A DNA stretch of 59,248 nt from Actinomycetota bacterium (GTDB lineage: Bacteria > Actinomycetota > Acidimicrobiia > Acidimicrobiales > UBA8592), in the NCBI GenBank assembly GCA_902565595.1, contig CACFFD010000005.1, forward strand, positions 1 to 59,248, in the 5' to 3' direction. This document shows, one piece after another, positions 18,188 through 27,675 of this stretch (the stretch's first letter is position 1; the number at the start of each line of letters is the position of its first letter). The position numbers and the translations under genes are program-made. The notes under the pieces are model-generated. The model ran no database searches, was not told the DNA's origin, and was given only the letters and a program-made list of their open reading frames with translations.

Positions 18188-19768
18188 TTGAGAAATAGCA
18201 AACTATTGAAATTGCTTGCACTCATCTTCGCATTTTCTCTCATTGCAGCAGCTTGCGGTGACGATGACGATGATGGTGGAAGTAGCAGTAGCTCTGACAA
18301 CAGTAGCGTAAGTGAGGAATCATCTGAAGATGATGCATCCTCATCTGAAGCGGCTGAAGAGGAAGAAAGCCACTCTGATGATGATGGCCATGATCACTCT
18401 GACGAAGAAGCTCCTGCCGAAGAAGAAGCTCCTGCTGAAGAAGAAGCTCCTGCTGAAGAAGCCTCTGGCGACTTTAGCGATGCAGTTAACGGTGATGGAG
18501 CCGAAATGCTTGAAGCTCTGATTGATAACCCACCTGGACCAGCTAACGAAGATTTGGATCCAGTCGTTATCACCATGTCAAACATCGAAGGAACCCCAGT
18601 AGGGTCATTCCCTGAAATTCGTGAAGGTGCCGCAGCAGCAGCTCAAGCATTCAACGAAAACTATGGTGGAATGAACGGTCGGCCAATCGACTTCCAACCA
18701 TGCGTACATGGTCTGGACCCAGCCGAAGCCACCAACTGTGCAAACGACATAGCTGACGAAGCACCTACCTTGCATATCCAAGGTATTGACTTCTTCAACC
18801 CACTCCAGTGGCCAACACTTGTTGCAGCTGGCGTACCTGTCATGCAAACAGTTCCGATCTTCGTATCTGACTTCAACACCCCAGGTCTAATCTCGACCGA
18901 AGGTGGTTGTGTATCCGCATTCCCAACAGGTATGCAGTACATGGCTGAAGTTGTAGAGGCTGATCCTTTGATCATTCTCTATGCAAACAGTGCCCCAGGT
19001 ATTGAGTGCTACAACGACACTGAAGCCCGACCAGCCCAACAGCTAGTTGACGAAGGCAAGCTCACCTCATTCGTAGGTGTTGAAGATGCTTCTGGTGACC
19101 CAACTGACAACGAAGCCGTTGTTCAGCGAATCATCGAAGAAGCAGCTAAGGGTGACAACCCTGGTGTCTTCTTCGGTCTTCAAGCTTCAGACTGTGCTGA
19201 ACTCGTAGCTGGTATGGTTGCCGCTGGATACGACGGTGTTATTGTTTCTTCTGCTTCATGTAAGGATGACTCTGTGCTATCACAGCCATTCTCACATGGC
19301 ATGATCATCTCTGGTGAAGAAGAAATTTATACACCAAACGAAGGTATCGAACTTAGCGCTTATCAAACCAAGTACAACCCTTGGAGAGATGCTAACCAAG
19401 ATGCCTACGGCCCAGATGCACCTAAGTCACAATTCATGAACGTTGCTCACGACGTAATGGTTACCGCAATCATTACCATGATGCGTTTCGAAAATGAAGG
19501 CGGAGACGTCGATGACAATGCTGCACTTATTGAATACCTCGCCGGCCAGGATAACTGGAACCGTGCTGGACGTTCAAAGCCAATGGACTGTACAACTAAC
19601 AGTTCTGAATTCGTATCCGTATGTAAGAAGGACGCTGGATATTACGTCTGGAACGGATATGACAACGGTGGATGGTCATATGGACCTCTAGGAACTGAAA
19701 TCCTAGATGCTACTGACCTTCTCCTCCGTATGGCAGAAGGACCAAATGCTCGACCTGCTGCAGGTTAA
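18188..19768 (+). CDS. livK: Branched-chain-type ABC importer substrate-binding lipoprotein
   Basis: A 526-residue periplasmic-binding-protein type I lipoprotein. A hydrophobic signal peptide ends in the lipobox IAAAC, with Cys23 the lipidation site. A long acidic, low-complexity linker follows (residues about 24-95), including the His-bearing stretch HSDDDGHDHSDEE and three EEAPAE repeats, before the binding domain that starts near PVVITMSNIEGTPVG. The start is TTG, preceded by a strong AGGAGGGGGAGG. Codon use here is more uniform than in the neighbours, as expected for a highly expressed gene. It delivers the substrate to the fused permeases on either side. Confidence 0.93.
   Translation: MRNSKLLKLLALIFAFSLIAAACGDDDDDGGSSSSSDNSSVSEESSEDDASSSEAAEEEESHSDDDGHDHSDEEAPAEEEAPAEEEAPAEEASGDFSDAVNGDGAEMLEALIDNPPGPANEDLDPVVITMSNIEGTPVGSFPEIREGAAAAAQAFNENYGGMNGRPIDFQPCVHGLDPAEATNCANDIADEAPTLHIQGIDFFNPLQWPTLVAAGVPVMQTVPIFVSDFNTPGLISTEGGCVSAFPTGMQYMAEVVEADPLIILYANSAPGIECYNDTEARPAQQLVDEGKLTSFVGVEDASGDPTDNEAVVQRIIEEAAKGDNPGVFFGLQASDCAELVAGMVAAGYDGVIVSSASCKDDSVLSQPFSHGMIISGEEEIYTPNEGIELSAYQTKYNPWRDANQDAYGPDAPKSQFMNVAHDVMVTAIITMMRFENEGGDVDDNAALIEYLAGQDNWNRAGRSKPMDCTTNSSEFVSVCKKDAGYYVWNGYDNGGWSYGPLGTEILDATDLLLRMAEGPNARPAAG
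18404..18457 (+). repeat. Three in-frame 18-bp repeats (EEAPAE) in the livK linker
   Basis: Three consecutive 18-bp units beginning at 18404, 18422 and 18440 each encode Glu-Glu-Ala-Pro-Ala-Glu; units two and three are identical, and unit one differs by one base (GCC for GCT). They extend the acidic linker between the lipid anchor and the binding domain. Such a tandem repeat can change length by slippage. Confidence 0.9.
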
Positions 19769-19810
19769 GCAAGAAGTATAAGCAATAAATCATATTGCTA
19801 ACTACGTAAA

Positions 19811-19854
19811 AGTAGCGGCGGCGCAACTCAGGTTGCGCCGCCGTTACTCGTTTT
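19811..19854 (+). terminator. Strong hairpin terminator after livK
   Basis: A 17-bp stem (19811-19827 with 19832-19848, one G-T wobble) encloses a TCAG loop, and the 3' arm is followed by CGTTTT. The stem core is GGCGGCGCAAC. It stands 43 bp after the livK stop and should end most transcription there, giving high livK dose relative to the downstream permease and ATPase genes. The T run is short. Confidence 0.8.
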
Positions 19855-20040
19855 CAAGAATATGCGGCTGAAATCCTATCTAGTAGAAATTTCCAAAAGG
19901 TTCGATAATCAAGATTTTAAGAAGAATACCTTCTCATCTGCTTGTCTCTGATAAAGACTTGTTATATTTAGAGTTGCAAAGATTAGACTTTTTCGTCTAT
20001 AAATGCAGAGTTGCGTGAAAATTGAGGGGGCACACACAAC

Positions 20041-22203
20041 ATGAACCAATTTCTCATAGCTCTAATCGGAGGGGTAGGCACTGGCGCTCTCTATGCCATG
20101 CTGGGAACTGGGTTAGTTGTTGCATTCCGCGGTTCAGGGGTAATCAACCTCGGGCATGGTGCAGTTGCAGGATACGCAGCGTATGTCTTCAATGAACTGC
20201 GAACATCTGGAGATCTCTATCTTCCTTGGTTCGATATCATTCCGGAGTGGGGATTCCTAAGGACACTTCGTATAAATAACATCCCAACCCGTATTCATGT
20301 GTTCGATTTCGAAATGTACATCGGGAAACCACCCTTAATTCCAACTCTTCTTCTCTCCCTTGCAGTTTCGGTTCTGCTTGGGCTGATGATGCATTTCTTG
20401 GTTTTCCGTCCACTGCGTAATGCTCCAATCCTTGGAAAAGTAATCGGCTCAGTAGGAGTCCTGCTCTACCTTGATTCCGTTATCGCTGTAAACTTCGGAG
20501 GGCAGAACAGAAGTAGCTCCGGATTCTGGATCTTTAAACCAGATATGGAACCCGTAAAGAACTTCCTTGGCCTTGGCGGTACTATCCCGCGTGCAAATTT
20601 CTCAATGCTCTATGCCGCACTCGTAATGGGTCTGTTCGTCTTCTGCCTTTACCGGTACACACGATTTGGAATCGCTACACGAGCAGCCGATGAGAACGAA
20701 AAAGGTGCCGCACTCCTCGGATATTCGCCCCAGCTCATTGCGGGGATCAACTGGGTGCTCTCATCTGTGCTCGCAGGGCTGGCAGGGATTGTATTCCTTC
20801 ACAAAACCCAGCCTTCGCTATACGCAACATTAGTCGTTGGCGCACTCGGGGCAGCCCTGTTCGGAAAATTAACCTCTATACCCATGACCGTACTCGGTGG
20901 TGTCATAATTGGTATGATGTCTGGCGGCGGAGTTCAGCTAGCTAACAACAGCTGGTGGCCAGACTGGCTCGAAATTGAAGGCGTACGAACCTTCATGCCT
21001 CTTCTCGTAATTATCCTCGTCCTATATTTCCAGGGGGACAAGCTCCCTATTCGAGGAAGTATCAGCGTAGGCAGACAACCACATGCCCCTGCAAGTAACA
21101 ATGTTACAATCGGGGCAATTTTTGCCGTTGGGTTTGCACTTATCCTTTCAAATGTCTTCGTCTCGAAATGGGAAGCTGTCCTTACAACGAGTATCTTGGC
21201 TACATTATTCATGTTCAGCCTCACAGTAATCGTGGGCTACCTAGGACAAATCTCTCTCGCACAGTTCAGCATTGCGGGATTTGCAGCATTTATGATGATC
21301 CGTTTTGTCGGTGACGGCACACTTCAAAGACCCGACGACTACTACGTCATAACCGGAGTAAATATGCCGACGATCTTAGGATTCGTCTGCGCTATCGCGG
21401 CTGGAACACTTCTCGGTCTCCTTATCGGCCTACCCGCCTTACGTATTCGCGGTGTCCAGCTAGCCGTAGTCACAATGTCATCAGTCCTCGCAATTGAAGA
21501 ACTCTTAACAAAGAGCCGATCACTAATGGGCGAAGGAGCTGCCTCAATCCAACCCACACCATCAAACCCAAGCTGGTTTGGCCAATACATAGGTGGATTC
21601 AACAAGGAAACATTCAGAACCGACTATTGGAAATATAGTCTATTCCTGATAATCATTACAGCATTAGTTGGTGTAGCGGTTGTGAACCTCCGACGTGGCA
21701 ACACGGGAAGACGATTCTTAGCTATTCGCGCGAATGAGCGAGCCGCTGCAGCAGCCGGTATTAATGTGAAGAACGCAAAGATGCTCGGGTTCGGTATTTC
21801 ATCTGCAATCGCATCTATCGCGGGCATCATGCTCGCATACAAAATTCCCGCTGTCCAAGCTGAGAACTTTGCTATATTCAGCGGTCTCGGGTTATTAGCA
21901 TTCGTGTACCTCGGAGGAATCACCACAGGATATGGTGCCGTTGTAGGTGGCCTTTTGGTTGCCGGCGGCATGATGCCTGAATTCTTGGGAGTGCACTTCG
22001 GTGACGTAGAACGGGGAATGATTAACGCTGTAGGTGCTGTAGGTCTCATTCTGAACGCCATCGTAACTGGCGGTGAGGGTGTAGCCCTTTTACAGTCTGA
22101 CGCCTTAGGGAAAGGACCGTTAGCACTACTGCGCCGAAATCCGGATGATGACGATAATTCCGAAACTGATGAGGACAACGCGACTGAAGGAGCTTCGGTA
22201 TGA
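20041..22203 (+). CDS. Fused LivH-LivM branched-chain-type ABC permease (copy 2)
   Basis: A 720-residue integral membrane protein with the same two-permease architecture as the gene at 13545. The LivH-like half begins with LIGGVGTGALYAMLGTGL and INLGHGAVAGYAAYV; the LivM-like half has IVGYLGQISLAQFSIAGFAA near residue 400, then PALRIRGVQLAVVTMSS and RANERAAAAAGINVKNAK. An acidic tail (residues about 705-720) ends the protein. GAGGGGG lies 12 nt before the ATG. It overlaps livG as ATGA, so this copy is directly co-translated with the ATPases and is probably their main partner. Confidence 0.93.
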   Translation: MNQFLIALIGGVGTGALYAMLGTGLVVAFRGSGVINLGHGAVAGYAAYVFNELRTSGDLYLPWFDIIPEWGFLRTLRINNIPTRIHVFDFEMYIGKPPLIPTLLLSLAVSVLLGLMMHFLVFRPLRNAPILGKVIGSVGVLLYLDSVIAVNFGGQNRSSSGFWIFKPDMEPVKNFLGLGGTIPRANFSMLYAALVMGLFVFCLYRYTRFGIATRAADENEKGAALLGYSPQLIAGINWVLSSVLAGLAGIVFLHKTQPSLYATLVVGALGAALFGKLTSIPMTVLGGVIIGMMSGGGVQLANNSWWPDWLEIEGVRTFMPLLVIILVLYFQGDKLPIRGSISVGRQPHAPASNNVTIGAIFAVGFALILSNVFVSKWEAVLTTSILATLFMFSLTVIVGYLGQISLAQFSIAGFAAFMMIRFVGDGTLQRPDDYYVITGVNMPTILGFVCAIAAGTLLGLLIGLPALRIRGVQLAVVTMSSVLAIEELLTKSRSLMGEGAASIQPTPSNPSWFGQYIGGFNKETFRTDYWKYSLFLIIITALVGVAVVNLRRGNTGRRFLAIRANERAAAAAGINVKNAKMLGFGISSAIASIAGIMLAYKIPAVQAENFAIFSGLGLLAFVYLGGITTGYGAVVGGLLVAGGMMPEFLGVHFGDVERGMINAVGAVGLILNAIVTGGEGVALLQSDALGKGPLALLRRNPDDDDNSETDEDNATEGASV

Positions 22204-23027
22204 GCAATATTCTTGAAACGTCAGGATTAACTGTTACCTTTGGTGGGCTAAACGCGTGTGACAAGGTTGACCTCGCAGTCCCAGAAGGAAAGTTTGTCGG
22301 ACTTATAGGACCTAATGGTGCTGGAAAGACTACTTTTATTGATGCAATTACAGGCTATGTCCCCACTTCAGCAGGAAATGCTGTTTTCAGTGGTGAAGAT
22401 ATCGGTGAATTAAAGCCTCATGAAAGGGCACAGCGAGGTCTTGTAAGAACATTTCAGTCCTTAGAACTATTTGAGGATCTCTCAGTAAAAGATAACCTAC
22501 TTGTCGCTGGCTATGACACTAGGTGGTACAGTTTCCTCCTTGACATGATCTACATGCCTAGAAAAGATAAAGATGTTGAAGAGCAAATTGAATGGGCCCT
22601 TGAAATTATGGGCCTCAATGATGTAGCAGATGCGATGCCCAGCGACCTTAGTCACGGGCGGAGAAAACTAGTTGGTGTCGCAAGAGCATTAGCAGCATCT
22701 CCCAAGCTCATCTTGCTTGATGAGCCTGCTGCAGGCTTAGATACTGCCGAAAGCCAGATCCTTGGTGGCCATCTTAGAGAATTTCTTGACCATGACATGT
22801 CGGTATTCTTAATCGACCATGATATGGGATTAGTGCTAAGTGTCTGCGACTATATTTACGTTCTTGACTTCGGGAAAATCATAGCTGAAGGAACCCCCCA
22901 GGAGATCCGAGAAAGTGACACTGTGAAGAAAGCATATCTTGGTGAAGAAGCGGGAGAAATCCAAGCTCAAGCTGGTGAGCGCATGACGTATAACATCCAA
23001 GGCGACCAGGGAGGTCAAGATGACTGA
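22200..23027 (+). CDS. livG: Branched-chain-type ABC importer ATPase LivG
   Basis: A 275-residue cytoplasmic ABC ATPase. The Walker A motif GPNGAGKTT is near residue 37, a Q-loop lies in [12 protein letters not shown], the signature is [15 protein letters not shown], Walker [13 protein letters not shown], and the switch His is in FLIDHDMG. LivG-type features include the C-terminal extension ([15 protein letters not shown] then a KKAYLGEE segment). The start codon overlaps the permease stop and the end overlaps livF by 8 bp, so permease, LivG and LivF are made together. Confidence 0.95.
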   Translation: MSNILETSGLTVTFGGLNACDKVDLAVPEGKFVGLIGPNGAGKTTFIDAITGYVPTSAGNAVFSGEDIGELKPHERAQRGLVRTFQSLELFEDLSVKDNLLVAGYDTRWYSFLLDMIYMPRKDKDVEEQIEWALEIMGLNDVADAMPSDLSHGRRKLVGVARALAASPKLILLDEPAAGLDTAESQILGGHLREFLDHDMSVFLIDHDMGLVLSVCDYIYVLDFGKIIAEGTPQEIRESDTVKKAYLGEEAGEIQAQAGERMTYNIQGDQGGQDD

Positions 23028-23793
23028 TACCTCAGCAGCTGTTGAAACCCAGCAAAATAGTTCGGGCCACCTATTAGAAGTCTCAAATTTGTCGTCTGGA
23101 TATGGTGGCGTCGCCGTTATCCGAGATGTGAACTTGCACGTTGGCCCAGGTGAAGTGGTTGCCTTGCTAGGTCCCAACGGAGCCGGAAAAACGACGACTC
23201 TTTTAACTACTTCAGGGCTTCTCAAGCCACTAGAGGGCAGTATCGAAGTACTTGGAGCTCCTACAAATTTTGGAGCTCCACACCGAACAGCCAGACGTGG
23301 ACTAGCACATGTTCCTGAGGACCGCTCTTTATTCTTCGGATTAACTGTACAAGAAAATCTGCGCCTTGGTCTACGCGGAAAACGAAGTGATCAACAAGCT
23401 GGTTACGATGCTGCTCTTGAACTTCTTCCTGCCCTCCGCCCCTTAATGAATCGTAGGGCTGGGCTTCTATCAGGTGGAGAACAGCAAATGCTCGCCATGG
23501 CGAGGGCACTAGTTTCAGGTCCTAAGATGCTCTTAGTAGATGAAATGAGTCTCGGCCTTGCCCCAATCATCGTGGAAAGATTACTTCCCATCGTTCGAGA
23601 TATCGCCGATGAAACTGGAGCAGGCGTTCTCATCGTGGAACAACACGTACACCTTGCCCTTGAAGTAGCCGATCGAGGCTACGTCATGAGCCATGGGGAA
23701 ATCGTCCTTGAAGGAACTGCAGCAGACTTGATGGAACGCCGAGACTTGCTTGAAGCAAGCTACCTCGGTAGTGACATTGAGGAGGATCAATGA
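23020..23793 (+). CDS. livF: Branched-chain-type ABC importer ATPase LivF
   Basis: A 257-residue ABC ATPase, the second half of the LivG/LivF heterodimer. It has Walker [11 protein letters not shown], the LivF-typical [20 protein letters not shown] region, the signature [15 protein letters not shown], Walker [13 protein letters not shown] and the switch His in IVEQHVH. About 18 extra residues precede the first strand. It overlaps livG by 8 bp and the following membrane-protein gene by 4 bp (ATGA). Confidence 0.95.
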   Translation: MTDTSAAVETQQNSSGHLLEVSNLSSGYGGVAVIRDVNLHVGPGEVVALLGPNGAGKTTTLLTTSGLLKPLEGSIEVLGAPTNFGAPHRTARRGLAHVPEDRSLFFGLTVQENLRLGLRGKRSDQQAGYDAALELLPALRPLMNRRAGLLSGGEQQMLAMARALVSGPKMLLVDEMSLGLAPIIVERLLPIVRDIADETGAGVLIVEQHVHLALEVADRGYVMSHGEIVLEGTAADLMERRDLLEASYLGSDIEEDQ

Positions 23794-24728
23794 CGCTCCA
23801 ACAGCGACTACTTACAAATGTGAGAAACCCGTTTGTGCTGGCACACTTGGTCTTTGCAGGCATGTACTTTGTTTTTGTTATTGCTGGAGATTGGGCTAAA
23901 CGAGGAAAGGAAGGGAGCTTTGATGCTTTCAACTCACTTGGAGGAGCAGGATTCGGTATTCTTGGAGTTGCTGTCGGTGTAGCCCTATGCCTGCTCGCCT
24001 TAATGCGGCTTGCTGGATATTCAAAAGTTTTCCCTGGACTAGGAGTTGAACAACTTACTCTAGCTCTTGGCCTTTTTGCCACAGTCAATATCTTTGCTTT
24101 CGTTTTTGGGTGGCTACCTGTATTCCCTGTTAAAAAGGATCCTGCGGGAACAGGGTGGGCCCTTGTCGCCGCATACTGGCCTGCATCATTTATTCCACAA
24201 CTTGGTATTCTTACTGTTGCTCGGACGCGACCAAGCAAGGGCATTAAGCCACTTTCAATCGTAGACCGTACAGCCGTTTCCTTGCTTAGTCTTGTAGCCG
24301 CGGCTGGAGTAATCGCTTTCCCATTTATGACATGGATCAAAGCCGGTACTATAAAACTATCAACATATGATGGCCGAAACGAATGTAAAGAGCTCGGTGA
24401 GATCTGTACTGAAACGTTGGGTAAAGGAGCGTCAGGTCCTCGACTTGGCTATCTGCTCCTTATTATCGGAGCTGTCGTCGGTTTCGCTGCTCTAATGCGT
24501 TTACGGCCTAAAGGCCTAGCTGAACCCGGCCCAAATATGCTCCTTTCCCACTGCCTATTTGGTATGGGACTAACTGCCTTCCTAATACCATTAGCGATGA
24601 TTATCACAACAGCACAAGAAGATAGAGTCGAAGCAGGTATTGGCCTTTGGTTGAGTCTCGCAAGTGGTGCTCTAATGATTGCTGTAAGCCTCTACGAGAA
24701 TCACAGGAGAGGCGCCAAAGCAGCTTAA
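23790..24728 (+). CDS. Membrane protein of unknown function in the liv operon
   Basis: A 312-residue protein I do not recognise. It has about seven or eight hydrophobic segments (around residues 15-33, 50-72, 85-110, 125-145, 165-190, 222-240, 255-275 and 282-300) and a likely extracytoplasmic loop containing two Cys ([12 protein letters not shown], near residue 205). It overlaps livF as ATGA, so it is made with the importer. Possibilities are an accessory transporter subunit or a regulator of the fused permeases; no catalytic motif is visible. The stop is 19 bp from a convergent carboxyltransferase gene. Confidence 0.7.
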   Translation: MTLQQRLLTNVRNPFVLAHLVFAGMYFVFVIAGDWAKRGKEGSFDAFNSLGGAGFGILGVAVGVALCLLALMRLAGYSKVFPGLGVEQLTLALGLFATVNIFAFVFGWLPVFPVKKDPAGTGWALVAAYWPASFIPQLGILTVARTRPSKGIKPLSIVDRTAVSLLSLVAAAGVIAFPFMTWIKAGTIKLSTYDGRNECKELGEICTETLGKGASGPRLGYLLLIIGAVVGFAALMRLRPKGLAEPGPNMLLSHCLFGMGLTAFLIPLAMIITTAQEDRVEAGIGLWLSLASGALMIAVSLYENHRRGAKAA

Positions 24729-24747
24729 CCGCTAGTAAATTTTTCTA

Positions 24748-26574
24748 CTACCAGGTGTCAATCATTGGACGATTACCCCACTTCGTGGATTTTTCTATCC
24801 GTGCGGCCTTTAACCCTCTAACAATCCATCGACGAGAATCCGATGGATCAATCACATCATCAATCTCAAAATGGTCAGCCATACTGAGACCCTTACCAAC
24901 TTCATACATGCGATCTACAAGAGCCTGATAAGCAGCTTCTCTCTCTTCAGGATCTTCAATAGCTTCAAGTTCTTTTCTGTAACCTAACTTAACGGCACCC
25001 TCAAGCCCCATACCTCCAAATTCACCGGTAGGCCACGCGACAGTAAATAATGGAAACTTGAATCCTCCAGACGCCATGGCTTGCGCTCCCAACCCATAGG
25101 CCTTCCGAAGGACAATCGTGCAGGTTGGCGATGTCACTGATCTCGCCGTTACGAACATACGGCTGACGTGACGGACTAAACCTGTCTTTTCAGCCTCTGG
25201 CCCAACCATGAACCCCGGAGTATCACATAGACTTATTATCGGGAGGCCAAAGGCGTCACACAGTTGCATAAAACGTGAAGCTTTATCCGCAGCATCGCTA
25301 TCGATAGCTCCGCCAAGATGAGAAGGATTGTTCGCTATCACTCCAACTGGAATACCTTCAATTCTTGCTAACGATGTGATAATACCTAAACCAAAATCTT
25401 TCCGGATCTCCAGAACTGAGTCAGAATCAAACAGGATGTCGATAATTTCCCGCACTTCGTAAGCCCGCACCCGATTTTCCGGAACTAAATGTCGTAATTT
25501 TCTTTGATCTTCACACTCCCAGTCCGGAATCGATCCTTGGAAGTAACCGAGATACCGCTTCGCTACAGCCACAGCTTCTTCTTCGTCTTTCACAAGAATA
25601 TCGACTACACCGTTTTGAGTTTGAACATCAATAGGGCCGATGTCTGAAGGTTGATATACGCCAAGCCCACCTCCTTCAATCATTGCTGGCCCACCCATCC
25701 CAATATTTGAGTTCTCTGTTGCGATAATCACATCACAACAGCCAAGAATCGCTGCATTGCCTGCGAAACAGTATCCAGAATTAATACCTACAAGAGGAAC
25801 AATGCCAGAGAGGTCGGCCCAAAGGCCAAAAGCCAAGCAATCTAGTCCAGCTACCTGCATGCCATCGGTGTCACCGGGTCGTCCTCCCCCACCCTCAGTA
25901 AAGAAGATGACTGGTAGTTTCCAGCGTTTTGCTATTTCGAAAAGTCGATCCTTCTTTCGATGATTTTGACCACCTTGCGTTCCAGCTAGGACAGTGTAGT
26001 CATATGACATGACGACGCACTGGGCTTTTTCCTCAGAGAAAATACCGGCATTGACCTCCCCTATCCCTGCAATCATTCCATCCGCAGGGGTATTGAGAAT
26101 GAGGTCTTCGACAGTTCTTCTCTTTCGCTGAGGCGCAACAACGAGAGGACCATACTCAAGATAGGAGTCAATATTTAAAAGGTCAGCAATATTCTCTCGG
26201 GCTGTTCTCTGTTCACGGCGTCGACGTTTTGCTACAGCCTCAGGGCGTCTGTGGTCTAGCCCTATATCGTGACGTTCCTTAACTTCTGCGAGGTCATCAC
26301 GTATATGGTCAAGATCTATTTCGGATTCAGCTTCGTTACCAGCCTGTGAGATTTCCTTTGGTACCAGAGATAGGATTTCCTGCCCTTCGAGGACGGTTTC
26401 ACCGACTTCCACGAAGAGTTTTTCTATGGTTCCACTGATTGAGGTGGAGATTTCATGCTCCATTTTCATTGATTCAAGTATCGCTACTCGCTGGCCCTGA
26501 GCTACATCGTCTCCTATTTGAACATCAAGTAGAAGGACTGTTCCTTGCATCGGTGAGAATAACTGAGATGCCAT
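24748..26574 (-). CDS. Biotin-carrier/carboxyltransferase fusion (acyl-CoA carboxylase)
   Basis: A 608-residue protein. Residues 1-75 form a biotinyl domain with the biotinylation motif ESMKMEH (Lys37). Residues about 95-600 form a complete carboxyltransferase, with the N-domain segments YDYTVLAGTQGGQNHRKKDR and FFTEGGGGRPGD and the C-domain SHLGGAIDSDAADKASRF, DTPGFMVGPEAEKTG and GEFGGMGLEGAVKLGYR. Biotin-dependent carboxylases usually place the carrier with the biotin carboxylase, so a carrier at the N-terminus of the carboxyltransferase is uncommon. No biotin carboxylase is in the window. The substrate is probably acetyl-, propionyl- or a branched acyl-CoA. Confidence 0.9.
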   Translation of the reverse strand: MASQLFSPMQGTVLLLDVQIGDDVAQGQRVAILESMKMEHEISTSISGTIEKLFVEVGETVLEGQEILSLVPKEISQAGNEAESEIDLDHIRDDLAEVKERHDIGLDHRRPEAVAKRRRREQRTARENIADLLNIDSYLEYGPLVVAPQRKRRTVEDLILNTPADGMIAGIGEVNAGIFSEEKAQCVVMSYDYTVLAGTQGGQNHRKKDRLFEIAKRWKLPVIFFTEGGGGRPGDTDGMQVAGLDCLAFGLWADLSGIVPLVGINSGYCFAGNAAILGCCDVIIATENSNIGMGGPAMIEGGGLGVYQPSDIGPIDVQTQNGVVDILVKDEEEAVAVAKRYLGYFQGSIPDWECEDQRKLRHLVPENRVRAYEVREIIDILFDSDSVLEIRKDFGLGIITSLARIEGIPVGVIANNPSHLGGAIDSDAADKASRFMQLCDAFGLPIISLCDTPGFMVGPEAEKTGLVRHVSRMFVTARSVTSPTCTIVLRKAYGLGAQAMASGGFKFPLFTVAWPTGEFGGMGLEGAVKLGYRKELEAIEDPEEREAAYQALVDRMYEVGKGLSMADHFEIDDVIDPSDSRRWIVRGLKAARIEKSTKWGNRPMIDTW

Positions 26575-26588
26575 CGATACTGGTGAAT

Positions 26589-26981
26589 CTACTCTGAAGG
26601 GGGTGTAGGAAGTTGATCAGTGTAGGTAGGTAGATCGAAGTAGTCCCGCCATAAGGTAATTTCCCCGTCTTCGATCTCAAAAACGCCGGCGACTGGAACT
26701 TCAACCCACCCATGCGGCCATTTGAACCGATCAAGCCGTTCATTGAGTACTAACCCTTCTGATGACGTTTGCCGTAGTGTGATCCATTCAATTTCCGAAC
26801 AGCGTTCCATAACTGGGCGGAGGTACTCATGAATAACTTCTCTTCCGAAAACCTTTCCCATTGGGACGTTATCGTATTCGCAATTATCGCTTATCAGAGC
26901 AGTAGCTGCATCAAGATCTTTAGCGTTGATATGTTCCATAAACTGGTCAACAATTTCTTCTGACGTTGGGCTTTCTACCAT
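26589..26981 (-). CDS. Limonene-1,2-epoxide hydrolase-like (NTF2-fold) protein
   Basis: A 130-residue protein with the NTF2-like fold. NERLDRF and the later TLWRDYFD supply an Arg-x-Asp pair and a distant Asp, the arrangement of the Asp-Arg-Asp triad of limonene-1,2-epoxide hydrolases. Water attack on an epoxide is the family reaction; a ketosteroid-type function is the alternative. The ATG at 26981 overlaps the end of the nitroreductase gene by 7 bp; an in-frame start 27 bp further upstream is less likely. It is 14 bp before the carboxyltransferase fusion, suggesting one minus-strand operon. Confidence 0.72.
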   Translation of the reverse strand: MVESPTSEEIVDQFMEHINAKDLDAATALISDNCEYDNVPMGKVFGREVIHEYLRPVMERCSEIEWITLRQTSSEGLVLNERLDRFKWPHGWVEVPVAGVFEIEDGEITLWRDYFDLPTYTDQLPTPPSE

Positions 26982-27646
26982 GGCGCTTTCCCTTCCCACC
27001 TGTCCCAATGCAAAACCGTTTCGATAGGTGGACGTTTCGCTGGTTTAAAATCAGTTCCATGGGTATAGCCGCAAGTGATTAAGGCGCATTGGGTATAGCT
27101 TTCATAATCTATGCCGAGAATTTCTGCTGCTTGCTCTTCGAACATGAGATGGATTGTTGTCCAGGCTGTACCAAGACCCCTTTCTCTTGCAGCAATCATG
27201 AAACTCCAAGCTCCGGGAAGTATAGATCCCATCATTGAAGTCACCGCCATAGATGGGAGCCCCTCAAGCCTTCCGGGAAGGAGCGGAATCATCATGACGG
27301 GGGCTTTCTCAAAGTTCTCTGCCAAGTATTGGGCAGAACTAGCGACTCTATCTTGCTGCGCTAACCGTGACGGATCTTCTCCTTTATATGCTGTTTCTAC
27401 ATTTCCTTCCATTTGCACATACATCTCCCAACCTTGGCGATATAGGTCGGCCAGAGCAGAACGTTGGGCTTGATCAGTTATTACCATCCATTGCCATGAT
27501 TGAGAGTTCGAACCAGTTGGAGACTGTACCGCAGCTTCAAGACATTCGCGGATAATCTCTGGTTCAACTGGCCGATCGAAGTCGAGTCGTTTTCTAACTG
27601 CTCTTGTTGTCGAAAGCGCCTCATCTACGGTTAGGTTTAATTTCAT
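26975..27646 (-). CDS. Nitroreductase family oxidoreductase (paralogue 1)
   Basis: About 223 residues of the FMN nitroreductase-like fold. The FMN-site TTRAVRKRLDFDRP and SPTGSNSQSWQWMVI are near the N-terminus and RERGLGTAWTTIHL in the second half. The open frame runs 38 codons further upstream, but AAGGAG lies 7 nt before the ATG at 27646, where the protein family begins. It resembles the gene at 32351 (same ATTRAVRKRL-type start and GxGTAWTTxHL motif), so the window has two copies of this actinobacterial branch. Substrate unknown; reduction of nitro, enone or flavin-type compounds is typical. Confidence 0.87.
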   Translation of the reverse strand: MKLNLTVDEALSTTRAVRKRLDFDRPVEPEIIRECLEAAVQSPTGSNSQSWQWMVITDQAQRSALADLYRQGWEMYVQMEGNVETAYKGEDPSRLAQQDRVASSAQYLAENFEKAPVMMIPLLPGRLEGLPSMAVTSMMGSILPGAWSFMIAARERGLGTAWTTIHLMFEEQAAEILGIDYESYTQCALITCGYTHGTDFKPAKRPPIETVLHWDRWEGKAPW

Positions 27647-27675
27647 ATTCTTACTCCTTTGCGTGTATTTGAGTT

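Noticed and set aside
24733-24750. TAGTA/TACTA hairpin between the liv operon and the carboxyltransferase
   Set aside because: Five-bp AT-rich stem, too weak to call a terminator despite its suitable position between convergent genes.
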